From NCBI RefSeq assembly GCF_040813715.1, contig NZ_JBFOCH010000016.1: a DNA stretch of 64,000 bases; one strand, written 5' to 3'. The notes under the pieces were generated by a model. The model was given only the letters and a program-made list of their open reading frames with translations, did not search any database and was not told the origin of the DNA. Shown one piece after another: positions 36,807 to 47,622 of this stretch. Made by a program: the position numbers and the translations under genes. Numbering within the stretch: the stretch's first letter is position 1; every line of letters begins with the position of its first letter. This DNA is from Mesorhizobium_K marinum (GTDB lineage Bacteria > Pseudomonadota > Alphaproteobacteria > Rhizobiales > Rhizobiaceae).

Positions 36807-37949
36807 GTGACGCCCGAGACCGCAATCTTCACCCGATCGCTGCCGGTTGGGGGCGAATTCCGCGCCGTGCTCGACGGCGACCTGTACCGGCCGGCGCCGG
36901 ACGACTGGCTGATCGCGGTGAGCGACGTGGTCGGATCGCGCAAGGCGATCGCGGCGGGCCGGTACAAGGCCGTCAACATGGCAGGTGTGGCGCTGATCAG
37001 CGCGTTGATGAACGCTCTTGAGACCCAGCAGCTTCCCTACATCTTCGGCGGCGACGGTGCCGCCATCATCTGCTCTCCAGCCGACCGCGACGTCGTTGCC
37101 GATGCGATGGCGCGAACCGCGGCATGGGTGCGGGACGATCTCGGGCTGGAACTGCGCGCCGCGCTCGTTCCGGTTTCGGTCGTCAGGGCCGAGGGCTACG
37201 ACGTGCAGGTGCAGGCCACGCGGGTGTCCGAGGCGGTCAACAACTATGCGTTCCGGGGCGGAGGGCTGTCGCGCGCGGAGGCGCTGATGAAGAAGGGCGA
37301 GTATGCCGTCGCACCGGCGCCGCCCGGAAGCCGGCCCGACCTGACAGGCCTTTCCTGCCGCTGGTCACCGATCAAGCCGGATGACGGCAAGATCGTCTCG
37401 ATCATCATCGAGCCCGGCGAAGCCGCCGGCGAAAGCTTTCCCGCAATGGCCGAAACGCTGCTCAACCTTGTGGGCATGCAGATGGCCGGGGGCGGTTCGC
37501 CGGTGCCGAAGCAGGGGCCGAGCGGCCGCTGGCCGCCCGAGGGGCTGGAAATGGAGGCGCGGGCTACCCGTGGCGAAGGTTCGCTGGCCCTGCGCAGGAT
37601 CGCGCTCTACGTCTGGACGCTGTTCGCCTGGATCATCCTGACGTTCGGCCTGAACGTCGGATCGTTCAACGCAAGGCACTACAGGGAATTTACATCTCTC
37701 AACACGGACTATAGAAAATTCCAGGACGGATTGCGTGTGACCGCATCGTTGGGGGAGACTGAACTGGCCAGACTGAATGAGTTCCTTGAGGGTGAACGCG
37801 TGGCGAAGCGACTTCGCTACGGTCTTTGCGTTCAAGATAGTGCAATCCTGACCTGCTACGTGCCATCTGCGACGTCGGATTCACATTTTCATTTCCTCGA
37901 CGGGGCAGGCGGAGGCTATGCGCAGGCAGCGGAGAACATGAAGTCCTGA
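36807..37949 (+). CDS. DUF3095 family (cyclase-fold-like) membrane-anchored protein
   Basis: A 380-residue protein of the DUF3095 family, distantly related to nucleotide cyclase folds. WLIAVSDVVGSRKAIAAGR near residue 35 and FGGDGAAIIC near 80 resemble the two metal-Asp motifs of class III cyclases. A hydrophobic segment YVWTLFAWIILTFGLNVGSF near 270 anchors it, and a soluble tail follows. The tail-coding DNA (about 37670-37930) is AT-richer than its surroundings (43% GC in 37681-37740 by hand count). The biochemical activity of the family is not established. It faces a true class III cyclase on the other strand. Confidence 0.8.
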   Translation: MTPETAIFTRSLPVGGEFRAVLDGDLYRPAPDDWLIAVSDVVGSRKAIAAGRYKAVNMAGVALISALMNALETQQLPYIFGGDGAAIICSPADRDVVADAMARTAAWVRDDLGLELRAALVPVSVVRAEGYDVQVQATRVSEAVNNYAFRGGGLSRAEALMKKGEYAVAPAPPGSRPDLTGLSCRWSPIKPDDGKIVSIIIEPGEAAGESFPAMAETLLNLVGMQMAGGGSPVPKQGPSGRWPPEGLEMEARATRGEGSLALRRIALYVWTLFAWIILTFGLNVGSFNARHYREFTSLNTDYRKFQDGLRVTASLGETELARLNEFLEGERVAKRLRYGLCVQDSAILTCYVPSATSDSHFHFLDGAGGGYAQAAENMKS

Positions 37950-38055
37950 CCATAAGCCGACATTCGAGAGGTGCGCAAAGCGGTTGCAGGGGGGCATGAT
38001 TGCCTAATCAGCCGCCACCTGAGGTAGTCGATGCGGTCGCGCATCGTCAGCGGGT

Positions 38056-39953
<1,898 letters not shown>

Positions 39954-39957
<4 letters not shown>

Positions 39958-41834
39958 GAATCTTCGCTGTAGTTCTTGCCCTCGCGGCATTCTTGGCGGC
40001 GCCGGCCCTGGCCGAGGAAGCGCCGCTGCTCGCCCCTCTCGTGAAGGACGGAAAGCTGCCGCCGGAAGCCGAGCGGCTGCCCAAGGAACCGCGCGTGATG
40101 GCCATCGACGACTCGACGGGCCGCACTCCCGGCAAGCGTGGCGGAACCATCCGCACGCTGATGGCCGAGCAGGGCGACCTTCGGCTCATGACGGTCTACG
40201 GCTATGCCCGACTGGTCGCCTACAACAGTTCGCTCGAAATGCAGCCGGACATCCTGCTGAGCTACGAGAACGAGGGCAACAAGGTGTTCACGCTGCACCT
40301 GCGCCCGGGCCACAAATGGTCGGACGGTTCGCCGTTCACCGCGGAGGATTTCCGCTTCCACTGGGAAGACATCCTGACCGACAAGGATATGGATCGCGGC
40401 GGGCTCGATTCCGCACTGCTGGCCAACGGCAAGCCGCCGAAGTTCGAGGTCATCGACGAGGTTACGGTCCGCTACACCTGGGAAGACCCGAACCCGCTGT
40501 TCCTGCCGGCGCTGGCCGGCGCCCGCCCGCTCGACATCTACAGCGCCTCGGCCTACCTCAAGCAGTTCCACGCCAAATACGCCGATGCCGACGCGCTGGC
40601 CGCCGAGGTTGCCAAGGAGAAGGTCAAGGACTGGACCCGGCTGCAGATCCGCAAGGGGCGCAGCTACCGCTTCGAGAACCCCGACCTGCCGACGCTGCAG
40701 CCTTGGACGAACAGGACCTATTCGCCCGCCAACCGCTACGTCTTCGAGCGCAACCCCTTCTATCATCGGGTCGACCAGAACGGCGTCCAGCTGCCCTATG
40801 TCGACCAGGTCGTCGTCAACATCGCCGAAAGCTCGATCATTCCGGCCAAGACGGGGTCCGGCGAGACCGACCTGCAGGAACGCTACCTGAGCTTCGCCGA
40901 CTACACCTTCCTGAAGGAAGGCGAGAAGCGCAACGACTACACCGTCAGGCTGTGGACGGTCGGCAAGGGCTCGGCCGTCGCGCTCTTCCCGAACCTCAAC
41001 ACCAACGACGCCGGCTGGCGCGAACTGTTCCGCGACGTGCGCTTCCGCCGCGCGCTTTCGCTCGGCATCGACCGCTCGCAGATCAACCAGGTGCTGTTTG
41101 CCGGCCTGGCCAAGGAAGGCGCCAGCACCGTCCTGCCCGGCAGCTCGCTGTTCCGCGACGAACTCGGCAGCGCCTATGCCGAACTGGACGAGGACAAGGC
41201 GAACGCGCTGCTCGACGAGATCGGGCTGGAGCGCAACGCCAAGGGCATCCGCACGATGAAGGACGGCCGCCCGCTCGACCTGGTGGTCGAGAGCACCGGC
41301 GAGAGCTCCATGGAGGCGGACGTTCTCGAACTGGTGACCAGCGACTGGGCCAAGCTCGGCATCAAGCTTCTGACCCGCACCAGCCAGCGCGACATCTTCC
41401 GCAGCCGCGTTGCGGCCGGCGAGACCAACATGTCGGTCTGGGCCGGCGTCGACAACGGCGCGCCGACCGCTGAGTTCAGCCCGCAGGAGTTCGTGCCGAG
41501 CGACCCCTACCAGCTGCAGTGGCCGATGTGGGGAACCTATGTCAGCACGCAGGGCACGGCCGGGCAGAGCATCGACGATCCGTCGGCGCAGAAGCTGGTC
41601 GACCTCTACAAGCAGTGGCTGGTTTCGGAGGATTCCGAGACGCGGCACAAGATCTGGACGGAAATCCTCGACATCCACGCGGACCAGGTCTTCTCGATCG
41701 GCATCGTCACCGCCACGCTGGTGCCCGTCGTCATCTCGAACAAGCTGCACAACGTGCCCGCCGAGGGCATCTCCAGCTTCGATCCCTACGGGTATTTCGG
41801 CGTCCACGAGATGGACGCCTTCTGGATGGATTAG
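39954..41834 (+). CDS. ABC transporter substrate-binding protein, family 5
   Basis: Periplasmic solute-binding protein of 626 residues with a clear Sec signal (MRIFAVVLALAAFLAAPALA, cut before EEAP). SBP_bac_5 hallmarks: LHLRPGHKWSDGSPFTAEDF near 110, the long two-lobe domain and FRDVRFRRALSLGIDRSQIN near 360. It is larger than typical DppA/OppA (about 530-550) and belongs to the long subgroup seen beside fused OppDF ATPases in rhizobia. Ligand unknown: oligopeptide, modified peptide or glycoconjugate. A hairpin follows the gene. Confidence 0.9.
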
Positions 41835-42310
41835 GGCGATGCAGTCCTTCCGCCCCCTTGTGGTTCCTATCGCACGCCCCGCCGCCGGCGGGGCGCAGGG
41901 GGGCGGAGCCTTCCGGCTTGCCGCAGGCGTGGCCTAGGCGATGCTGTACTACATCTTCCGCCGGGTCCTGATGATGATCCCGACGCTGGTGATCACCAGC
42001 GCGCTGATCTTCGCCATCATCGAGGCGCCGCCGGGCGACTATCTCGAGAGCTACATCGCCGANCGCCTTCTGGATGGATTAGGGCGATGCAGTCGTTCCG
42101 CCCCCTCATGGTTGCGATCGCACGCCCCGCCGCCGGCGGGGCGCAGGGGGGCGGAGCCTTCCGGCTTCCCGCAGGCGTGGCCTAGGCGATGCTGTACTAC
42201 ATCTTCCGCCGGGTCCTGATGATGATCCCGACGCTGGTGATCACCAGCGCGCTGATCTTCGCCATCATCGAGGCGCCGCCGGGCGACTATCTCGAGAGCT
42301 ACATCGCCGA
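41816..42310. other. assembly gap (N 42063) with 247-bp duplicated flanks
   Basis: 41816-42062 recurs at 42064-42310. Coding parts are identical or nearly so, while the intergenic part differs at several positions (tccttccgcccccttgtgg against tcgttccgccccctcatgg), as expected of two strain haplotypes. The reading frame at 41941-42062 is a truncated copy of the permease 5' end, and the 354 bases before 42189 contain no separate gene. Confidence 0.88.
41875..41895 (+). promoter_or_regulatory. GC-rich hairpin between binding-protein and permease genes
   Basis: CGCCCCGCC (41875-41883) pairs with GGCGGGGCG (41887-41895). It lies 40 bases after the binding-protein stop, is not followed by a U-tract, and recurs in the duplicated flank (about 42123-42143). 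Such stems often protect binding-protein mRNA and lower downstream expression. Confidence 0.5.
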
Positions 42311-43187
42311 GCTGAAGGCGCAGGGCGAGGCGGTCGATACCGCCCGGATCGAATACCTGCGCAAGGAATACGGCTTCGACAAGTCGCCGGTGGAGCGCTA
42401 CTTCACCTGGGTCGGCGGCATGTTCGTCGGCGATTTCGGCTACTCCTTCGCCTATGAGCTGCCGGTCACCGCGGTCGTCGGCGACAGGCTGTTCCTGACC
42501 ATCGTGGTGTCGATGGCGACCATCATCTTCACCTGGCTGATCGCCTTCCCGATCGGCATCTATTCGGCGACGCACCAGTACAGCTGGGGCGACTACGGCT
42601 TCACCTTCCTCGGGTTGCTCGGGCTGGCCACGCCGAACTTCCTGCTCGCCCTGATCCTGATGTATCTCGCCAACGTCTGGTTCGGCACCTCCATCGGCGG
42701 GCTTGTCGATCCCGCGCTGATCGACAAGCCGATGAGCTGGGCGAAATTCGTCTCCGTGCTCGAGCACATCTGGGTGCCCGTCATCGTCATCGGGACCGCG
42801 GGCACCGCCGGCATGATCCGGCGTATCCGCGCGAACCTGCTCGACGAACTGCAGAAGCAGTACGTCACCACCGCGCGCGCCAAGGGACTTCATCCGTTCC
42901 GCGCGCTGGTCAAGTATCCGCTGCGCATGTCGCTGAACTTCTTCATCTCCGACATCGGCTCGCTGCTGCCGGCGGTCATCTCGGGCGCGGAAGTGGTCGC
43001 CATCGTGCTTTCGCTGGAAACCACCGGCCCGCTTCTGATTTCGGCGCTGCAGCAGCAGGACATGTACCTGGCCGGATCGTTCCTGATGTTCCTGTCGCTG
43101 CTGACGGTCGTCGGCGTCCTGATTTCCGACATTGCGCTTGCCTGGCTCGACCCGCGCATCCGGCTGAGCGGCGGAGCGCGCAAATGA
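42189..43187 (+). CDS. peptide-type ABC transporter permease (DppB/OppB-like)
   Basis: A 332-residue inner-membrane permease. First helix MLYYIFRRVLMMIPTLVITS is followed by an extended periplasmic loop (EYGFDKSPVERYFTWVGGM) and five further helices. The EAA loop that contacts the ATPase is visible as YVTTARAKGLHPFRALVKYP near residue 220. It overlaps the next permease gene by 4 bases (ATGA at 43184). ATG 42189 gives the complete copy; the earlier start at 41941 belongs to the assembly duplicate. Confidence 0.92.
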   Translation: MLYYIFRRVLMMIPTLVITSALIFAIIEAPPGDYLESYIAELKAQGEAVDTARIEYLRKEYGFDKSPVERYFTWVGGMFVGDFGYSFAYELPVTAVVGDRLFLTIVVSMATIIFTWLIAFPIGIYSATHQYSWGDYGFTFLGLLGLATPNFLLALILMYLANVWFGTSIGGLVDPALIDKPMSWAKFVSVLEHIWVPVIVIGTAGTAGMIRRIRANLLDELQKQYVTTARAKGLHPFRALVKYPLRMSLNFFISDIGSLLPAVISGAEVVAIVLSLETTGPLLISALQQQDMYLAGSFLMFLSLLTVVGVLISDIALAWLDPRIRLSGGARK

Positions 43188-44353
43188 CCCTTCCCGCAAA
43201 CGCGACACGGCTGCCGCACACGGTCTCGGACCTGCCGTTCGATCCGGACGCCATCTACAAATACACGGATGCGCAGAAGGCGCTGTTCGAGGCGTCGCAG
43301 CTGCGGCTGATGTGGTGGAAGTTCAAGCGCCACAAGCCGGCGCTGATTTCCGGCATCTTCCTCGCACTTCTCTATCTCTCGATCCTGATCTCCGAGATCC
43401 TGGCGCCGTACAACCTCGAGACGCGCAACGCGAGCCACATCTACGCGCCGCCGCAGTCGATCCATCTGTTCCACGAAGGCGAGTTCGTCGGGCCGTTCGT
43501 CTACGGCTACGACTTCAAGCTGAACATGGAGAACCTGAAGCGCGAGTACGCGCCCAATCCCGAGAAGGTCCAGCCGATCCGCTTCTTCTGCAGCGGCGAC
43601 AAGTACGAGTTCTGGAACCTGTTCGAGGCGCGGTTCCATATCGTCTGCCCGGCCGAAAAGGGGACTCTGTTCCTGCTCGGCACCGATCGCCTCGGCCGCG
43701 ACGTGCTGAGCCGCATCATCTACGGCGCCCGGATTTCGCTGACGATCGGCCTGCTCGGCATCGGTGTCAGCCTCGTGCTCGGCATCGTCATCGGCGGCAT
43801 GGCCGGCTACTACGGCGGGCTGTTCGACGTGCTCAGCCAGCGCCTGATCGAAGTCATCCAGTCGCTGCCCTCGATCCCGCTCTGGCTGGCGCTGGCGGCG
43901 ATCCTGCCGATCACATGGTCGCCGATCTTCGTCTATTTCGGCATCACGGTGATCCTCGGCCTGCTCGACTGGACGGGTCTTGCGCGCACGGTGCGTTCGA
44001 AACTCCTGGCGCTGCGCGAGGAGGATTATGTCTCGGCAGCCCAGGTGATGGGCGCAAACAGCAGCCGCATCGTGTTTCGCCATCTGGTTCCCGGTTTCGC
44101 CTCGCACCTGATCGCCACCGCGACGATCGCCATCCCGACCATGATCCTCGGCGAGACGACTCTGAGCTTCCTGGGGCTCGGCCTTAGGGCGCCGATCACC
44201 AGCTGGGGCGTGCTCTTGTCGGAGGCGCAGAACATCAACGCCGTGGCGCTCTATCCCTGGCTGCTTTGGCCGGTGCTTCCGGTTATTCTGGTCGTCCTCG
44301 CGTATAATTTCTTCGGGGATGGCCTGCGCGACGCCGCGGACCCCTACAAGTGA
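43184..44353 (+). CDS. peptide-type ABC transporter permease (DppC/OppC-like)
   Basis: A 389-residue inner-membrane permease, longer than DppC (about 300) because of an N-terminal cytoplasmic stretch and a ~110-residue insert between helix 1 and the conserved core (around IYAPPQSIHLFHEGEFVGPF). The core has LGTDRLGRDVLSRIIYGARI near 165, the EAA loop EDYVSAAQVMGANSSRIVFR near 285 and TTLSFLGLGLRAPITSWG near 325. It closes the importer operon (ATPase, binding protein, two permeases). The insert matches the long binding protein and suggests a dedicated substrate class. Confidence 0.92.
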   Translation: MTLPANATRLPHTVSDLPFDPDAIYKYTDAQKALFEASQLRLMWWKFKRHKPALISGIFLALLYLSILISEILAPYNLETRNASHIYAPPQSIHLFHEGEFVGPFVYGYDFKLNMENLKREYAPNPEKVQPIRFFCSGDKYEFWNLFEARFHIVCPAEKGTLFLLGTDRLGRDVLSRIIYGARISLTIGLLGIGVSLVLGIVIGGMAGYYGGLFDVLSQRLIEVIQSLPSIPLWLALAAILPITWSPIFVYFGITVILGLLDWTGLARTVRSKLLALREEDYVSAAQVMGANSSRIVFRHLVPGFASHLIATATIAIPTMILGETTLSFLGLGLRAPITSWGVLLSEAQNINAVALYPWLLWPVLPVILVVLAYNFFGDGLRDAADPYK

Positions 44354-44442
44354 GGCTGGGGCGGGAATTGGGTCAATGACGGCCGGCTGCGGACGGCCTT
44401 GAAAGCTTGCGAAAGACGACTCCGGACCTGGGCGAACCGTCT

Positions 44443-47121
44443 ATGAACGACCGCATGGAGCAGAATCTTTTCAGATACATCTGGAGCCATTCAAAGCGCC
44501 AGCAGGTCTGGATTCTGTGCATCGTCCTGCTGTCGATGCCGACCTACTTCCTGGCCTTCGACATTCCCAAGCTGATCGTCAACGGGCCGATCCAGGGCAG
44601 GGGGTTCGAGTCTCCGGACGCTACTCAGAACGTGCTGCCGATCACCATCGGCAACCCGTTCGGCGACCAGTCGTTCACCCTGTTCAGCGGCTTCGAACTC
44701 GACCGCATGGGCGCGCTCATCGCGCTCTCGCTGGCCTTCCTCGGCTACGTGATCATCAACGGCGCGTTCAAGCTCTACATCAACACCTACAAGGGCAGGC
44801 TCGGCGAGCGGATGCTGCGCCGGCTGCGCTACCAGCTTGTCGACCGGGTGCTGCGTTTTCCGTTCCCGCAGTACCGCCGCGTGCGCAGCTCCGAAATCGC
44901 GACGATGATCAAGGACGAGGTCGACCCGCTGGGCGGCTTCATCGGCGAAGCCTTCGCGACGCCGGTCTTCCTCACCGGCCAGGCGCTGGCGGCGCTGCTC
45001 TTCATCATGCTTCAGAGCTGGGCGCTCGGCCTCGTCACGCTGGCGATCCTGATGATCCAGACGCTTTTGATCCCCAAGCTGCGCGGGCGGCTGCGCAGCC
45101 TGGCCCTGCAGCGCCAGCTCACCGCCCGCGACCTGTCGGGACGCGTCAGCGAGATCGTCGACGGCGCCACCGACATCCGCCTGAACGACAACACCAATTT
45201 CGAGCGGGCCGACATTTCGGACAGGCTGGCGAAGATCTTCTTCATTCGCTTCGACTTCTACCAGTGGAAGTTCATGGTGAAGTTCATCAACAACTTCCTC
45301 GCCCAGTTCACGCCCTTCGTCTTCTACCTCGGCGGCGGCATCCTGGCGATCCGCGGCAACCTCGACATCGGCCAGCTGGTGGCCGTCATCGCCGCCTACA
45401 AGGACCTGCCGGGGCCGATCAAGGAGCTGATCGACTGGGACTACCAGCGGCTCGACGTGCAGGTGAAATACACGCAGGTGGTCAACGCCTTCGACATCAC
45501 GCCGCTCGCGCCGGCGAACTCGCAGGAGCTGCAGACCAGCCGGGTGCCGCACCTGGAAGGGCCGTTCGTGTTCCGCCAGGTGTCGGCGGCGGACGAGACC
45601 GGCAAGACGCTGCTGAGCGGCGTCGACCTGACGATCGAGCTGCGCGAGAACGTCATCGCCATCGGCGCGGCCGGCGACGGCGCGGAGGTGATCGGCGAGC
45701 TGCTTGCCCGGCTGACGCCGATTTCTGGGGGAACCCTCAGCATCGGCTCCACGGCGCTTTCGTCGCTGCCGGAATGGCAGACCGGCCGGCGCATCGGCTA
45801 TGTCGGCCCGGAACCCTTCTTCGCGCACGGCACGGCGCGCGAGGCGCTCCTCAGCGGCCTTCGCCACGCGCCCTTCCGTCCGCCGCCCCCGGGTTCGGCG
45901 ATGACGCCGCTGATCCTCAAGGAGGCCGCGGCATCGGGAAATCCGCCGTTCGACCGGCGGGCCGACTGGATCGACTACGAGGCGACCGGCGCGACCACCG
46001 AGGAGGAACTGGCCAAGCGCATCACCCAGGTTCTCGCGCTGGTCAATCTCGAGGAGGACTTCTACGCCTTCGGCCTGCGCACCAAGCTTTCCGATGCGAC
46101 CGAGGGCGACGGCGAGGAGATGTTCCTCAACGCCCGCCGCATGTTCCTCGAGCGGCTGACGAGCGGCGACAACGCGGCCGACGTCGAGCCGTTCGTGCTG
46201 ACGCAGTTCAATTCGCAGCTTACCCTGTTCCAGAACATCGTGTTCGGCGCGGCCTCGTCGCCCGACATGATACCCAACGAGTTCCCCGCGGACTCGCCGC
46301 TGTGGCAGTTCCTGCAGAATGACGGGCTGGACGAGCAGCTCTACAGGCTCGGGCGGGAAGCCTCGGCCGTCATCGTCGACCTGTTCGGCGAAGTGTCTGA
46401 CAACATCAAGATCCTCGAGCGCCTCGACCTGATCGACCCGACCAAGCTGCCCGACTACAGCGCGGCGCTCGGGCGCACGGAAGGCGTCGCCTTCGCCGAC
46501 GTGGCGGCTGCGGACAAGCAGCGGTTCATCCGCGTTGCGCTGAGCTACAACGAGCCTCGCCACCGACTGGATCTGATGACCGGCGAACTCGGCGAGGCCA
46601 TCGTTCGGGCGCGCATGGTCTTCCGCGAAAGAGTCCCGCCCAATGTCGCGGCCGAGTTTTCGTTCCACGATCCCGACGAAATCAACCCCTATGCTTCGCT
46701 GCAGGACAACATCCTGTTCGGCCGCATCGTCGACAGCCGCGCCGGCGCGGTCGACAGGGTCAACGCGCTTCTCAGGGCGATCCTGGAAGAGCTTTCGCTC
46801 TCCTACGTGGTGCTGGAGCGTGGCCTGAAATACGAGATCGGGTCGGGCGGTCGCCGGCTCTCGCTGTCGCAACGCCAGCAACTGGGCCTTGCGCGCGTCC
46901 TGATCCGGCGGCCGGACTTCCTGATCGTGAACCGAGGCCTGAACGCGCTCGACAACCGGACCGTGGAAAAGGTTGTCCGGGGCATTCTGGACATGGCAAA
47001 ATCGAAAACCGGCGGTTTTGGCGTGCTCTGGATCACGTCTTCGGAAGCCCAGGCGCCCCTGTTCGACAGGGTTTTGAAGTTTTCCCGCGGTGCCTTGATT
47101 TCGGACGAGACGACAGCATGA
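44443..47121 (+). CDS. ABC exporter-like protein with degenerate nucleotide-binding domain
   Basis: An 892-residue protein. Residues 1-330 form an ABC-exporter membrane domain (about six helices, with intracellular helix GRLGERMLRRLRYQLVDRVL). The C-terminal half is an ABC ATPase fold that has lost its key residues: Walker A is GAAGDGAEV (408-416, no Lys or Ser/Thr), the signature is LSLSQ (806-810), Walker B is DFLIVNR (825-831, no Glu) and the switch region reads VLWITSSE (no His). Walker A and signature are about 400 residues apart instead of ~110, so some 290 residues are inserted, containing a second NIVFGA / DNILFGR-like element. ATG 44443 is preferred to TTG 44407. It starts a four-gene operon with a cNMP-binding protein, an MBL hydrolase and a cyclase. 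Confidence 0.82.
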   Translation: MNDRMEQNLFRYIWSHSKRQQVWILCIVLLSMPTYFLAFDIPKLIVNGPIQGRGFESPDATQNVLPITIGNPFGDQSFTLFSGFELDRMGALIALSLAFLGYVIINGAFKLYINTYKGRLGERMLRRLRYQLVDRVLRFPFPQYRRVRSSEIATMIKDEVDPLGGFIGEAFATPVFLTGQALAALLFIMLQSWALGLVTLAILMIQTLLIPKLRGRLRSLALQRQLTARDLSGRVSEIVDGATDIRLNDNTNFERADISDRLAKIFFIRFDFYQWKFMVKFINNFLAQFTPFVFYLGGGILAIRGNLDIGQLVAVIAAYKDLPGPIKELIDWDYQRLDVQVKYTQVVNAFDITPLAPANSQELQTSRVPHLEGPFVFRQVSAADETGKTLLSGVDLTIELRENVIAIGAAGDGAEVIGELLARLTPISGGTLSIGSTALSSLPEWQTGRRIGYVGPEPFFAHGTAREALLSGLRHAPFRPPPPGSAMTPLILKEAAASGNPPFDRRADWIDYEATGATTEEELAKRITQVLALVNLEEDFYAFGLRTKLSDATEGDGEEMFLNARRMFLERLTSGDNAADVEPFVLTQFNSQLTLFQNIVFGAASSPDMIPNEFPADSPLWQFLQNDGLDEQLYRLGREASAVIVDLFGEVSDNIKILERLDLIDPTKLPDYSAALGRTEGVAFADVAAADKQRFIRVALSYNEPRHRLDLMTGELGEAIVRARMVFRERVPPNVAAEFSFHDPDEINPYASLQDNILFGRIVDSRAGAVDRVNALLRAILEELSLSYVVLERGLKYEIGSGGRRLSLSQRQQLGLARVLIRRPDFLIVNRGLNALDNRTVEKVVRGILDMAKSKTGGFGVLWITSSEAQAPLFDRVLKFSRGALISDETTA

Positions 47122-47161
47122 GAAGACCGATGAACATTCCGCCTGCATGCAGGAGGGTCGC

Positions 47162-47617
47162 ATGAGCCTCGAAGAAGACGCGTTGCTTCTCGCGAAAGTG
47201 GAGCTTTTCGCCAACGTCGCGCCGCGGCGACTGAAGCTGCTGGCGCTGGCGTCGAGCCGCGTGCTGTTTGCCTCTGGCCAGGACCTGTGCGTGGAAGGCG
47301 ACGAGGGCTACGAAGCCTTCATCGTGGTTTCCGGCGAGGCGGACGTGAAGATCAAGACTCCGTCCGGCGTCGCGACCGTCGCGCGGCTCAAGCGCAACGA
47401 CATCGTCGGCGAGATGGCGATCCTGCGCGACATGCCGCGCACCGCGACCGTTACCGCGGTATCCGATGTCTCGACGCTGCGCATCGGCAAGCAGGATTTC
47501 CTGAACCTGCTCAAGGAGTTCCCGGAGGTAACCGTCGAGGTCATGCGCTCGCTTGCCGACCGCCTGGCCCGAACCACCAGCGAGCTGGCGAATCTACGGT
47601 CCGCCGCAAAGGCGTGA
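47162..47617 (+). CDS. stand-alone cyclic-nucleotide-binding domain protein
   Basis: A 151-residue protein consisting of one CRP/cNMP-binding domain: the beta-roll with VEGDEGYEAFIVVSGEADV and the phosphate-binding cassette GEMAILRDMPRTATVTA near 85-100 (Glu and Arg contacts to cyclic nucleotide present), ending in helix VMRSLADRLARTTSELA. No helix-turn-helix follows, so it is a cytoplasmic sensor or regulatory subunit, not a transcription factor. It lies 40 bases after the ABC-like gene and its stop precedes the MBL ATG by 5 bases. Confidence 0.88.
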   Translation: MSLEEDALLLAKVELFANVAPRRLKLLALASSRVLFASGQDLCVEGDEGYEAFIVVSGEADVKIKTPSGVATVARLKRNDIVGEMAILRDMPRTATVTAVSDVSTLRIGKQDFLNLLKEFPEVTVEVMRSLADRLARTTSELANLRSAAKA

Positions 47618-47622
47618 TTGGC

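Noticed and set aside
41941..42062. An extra short permease gene before the OppB-like gene
   Set aside because: It is identical in sequence to the start of the permease at 42189 and stops at an N; it is a duplicated contig end.
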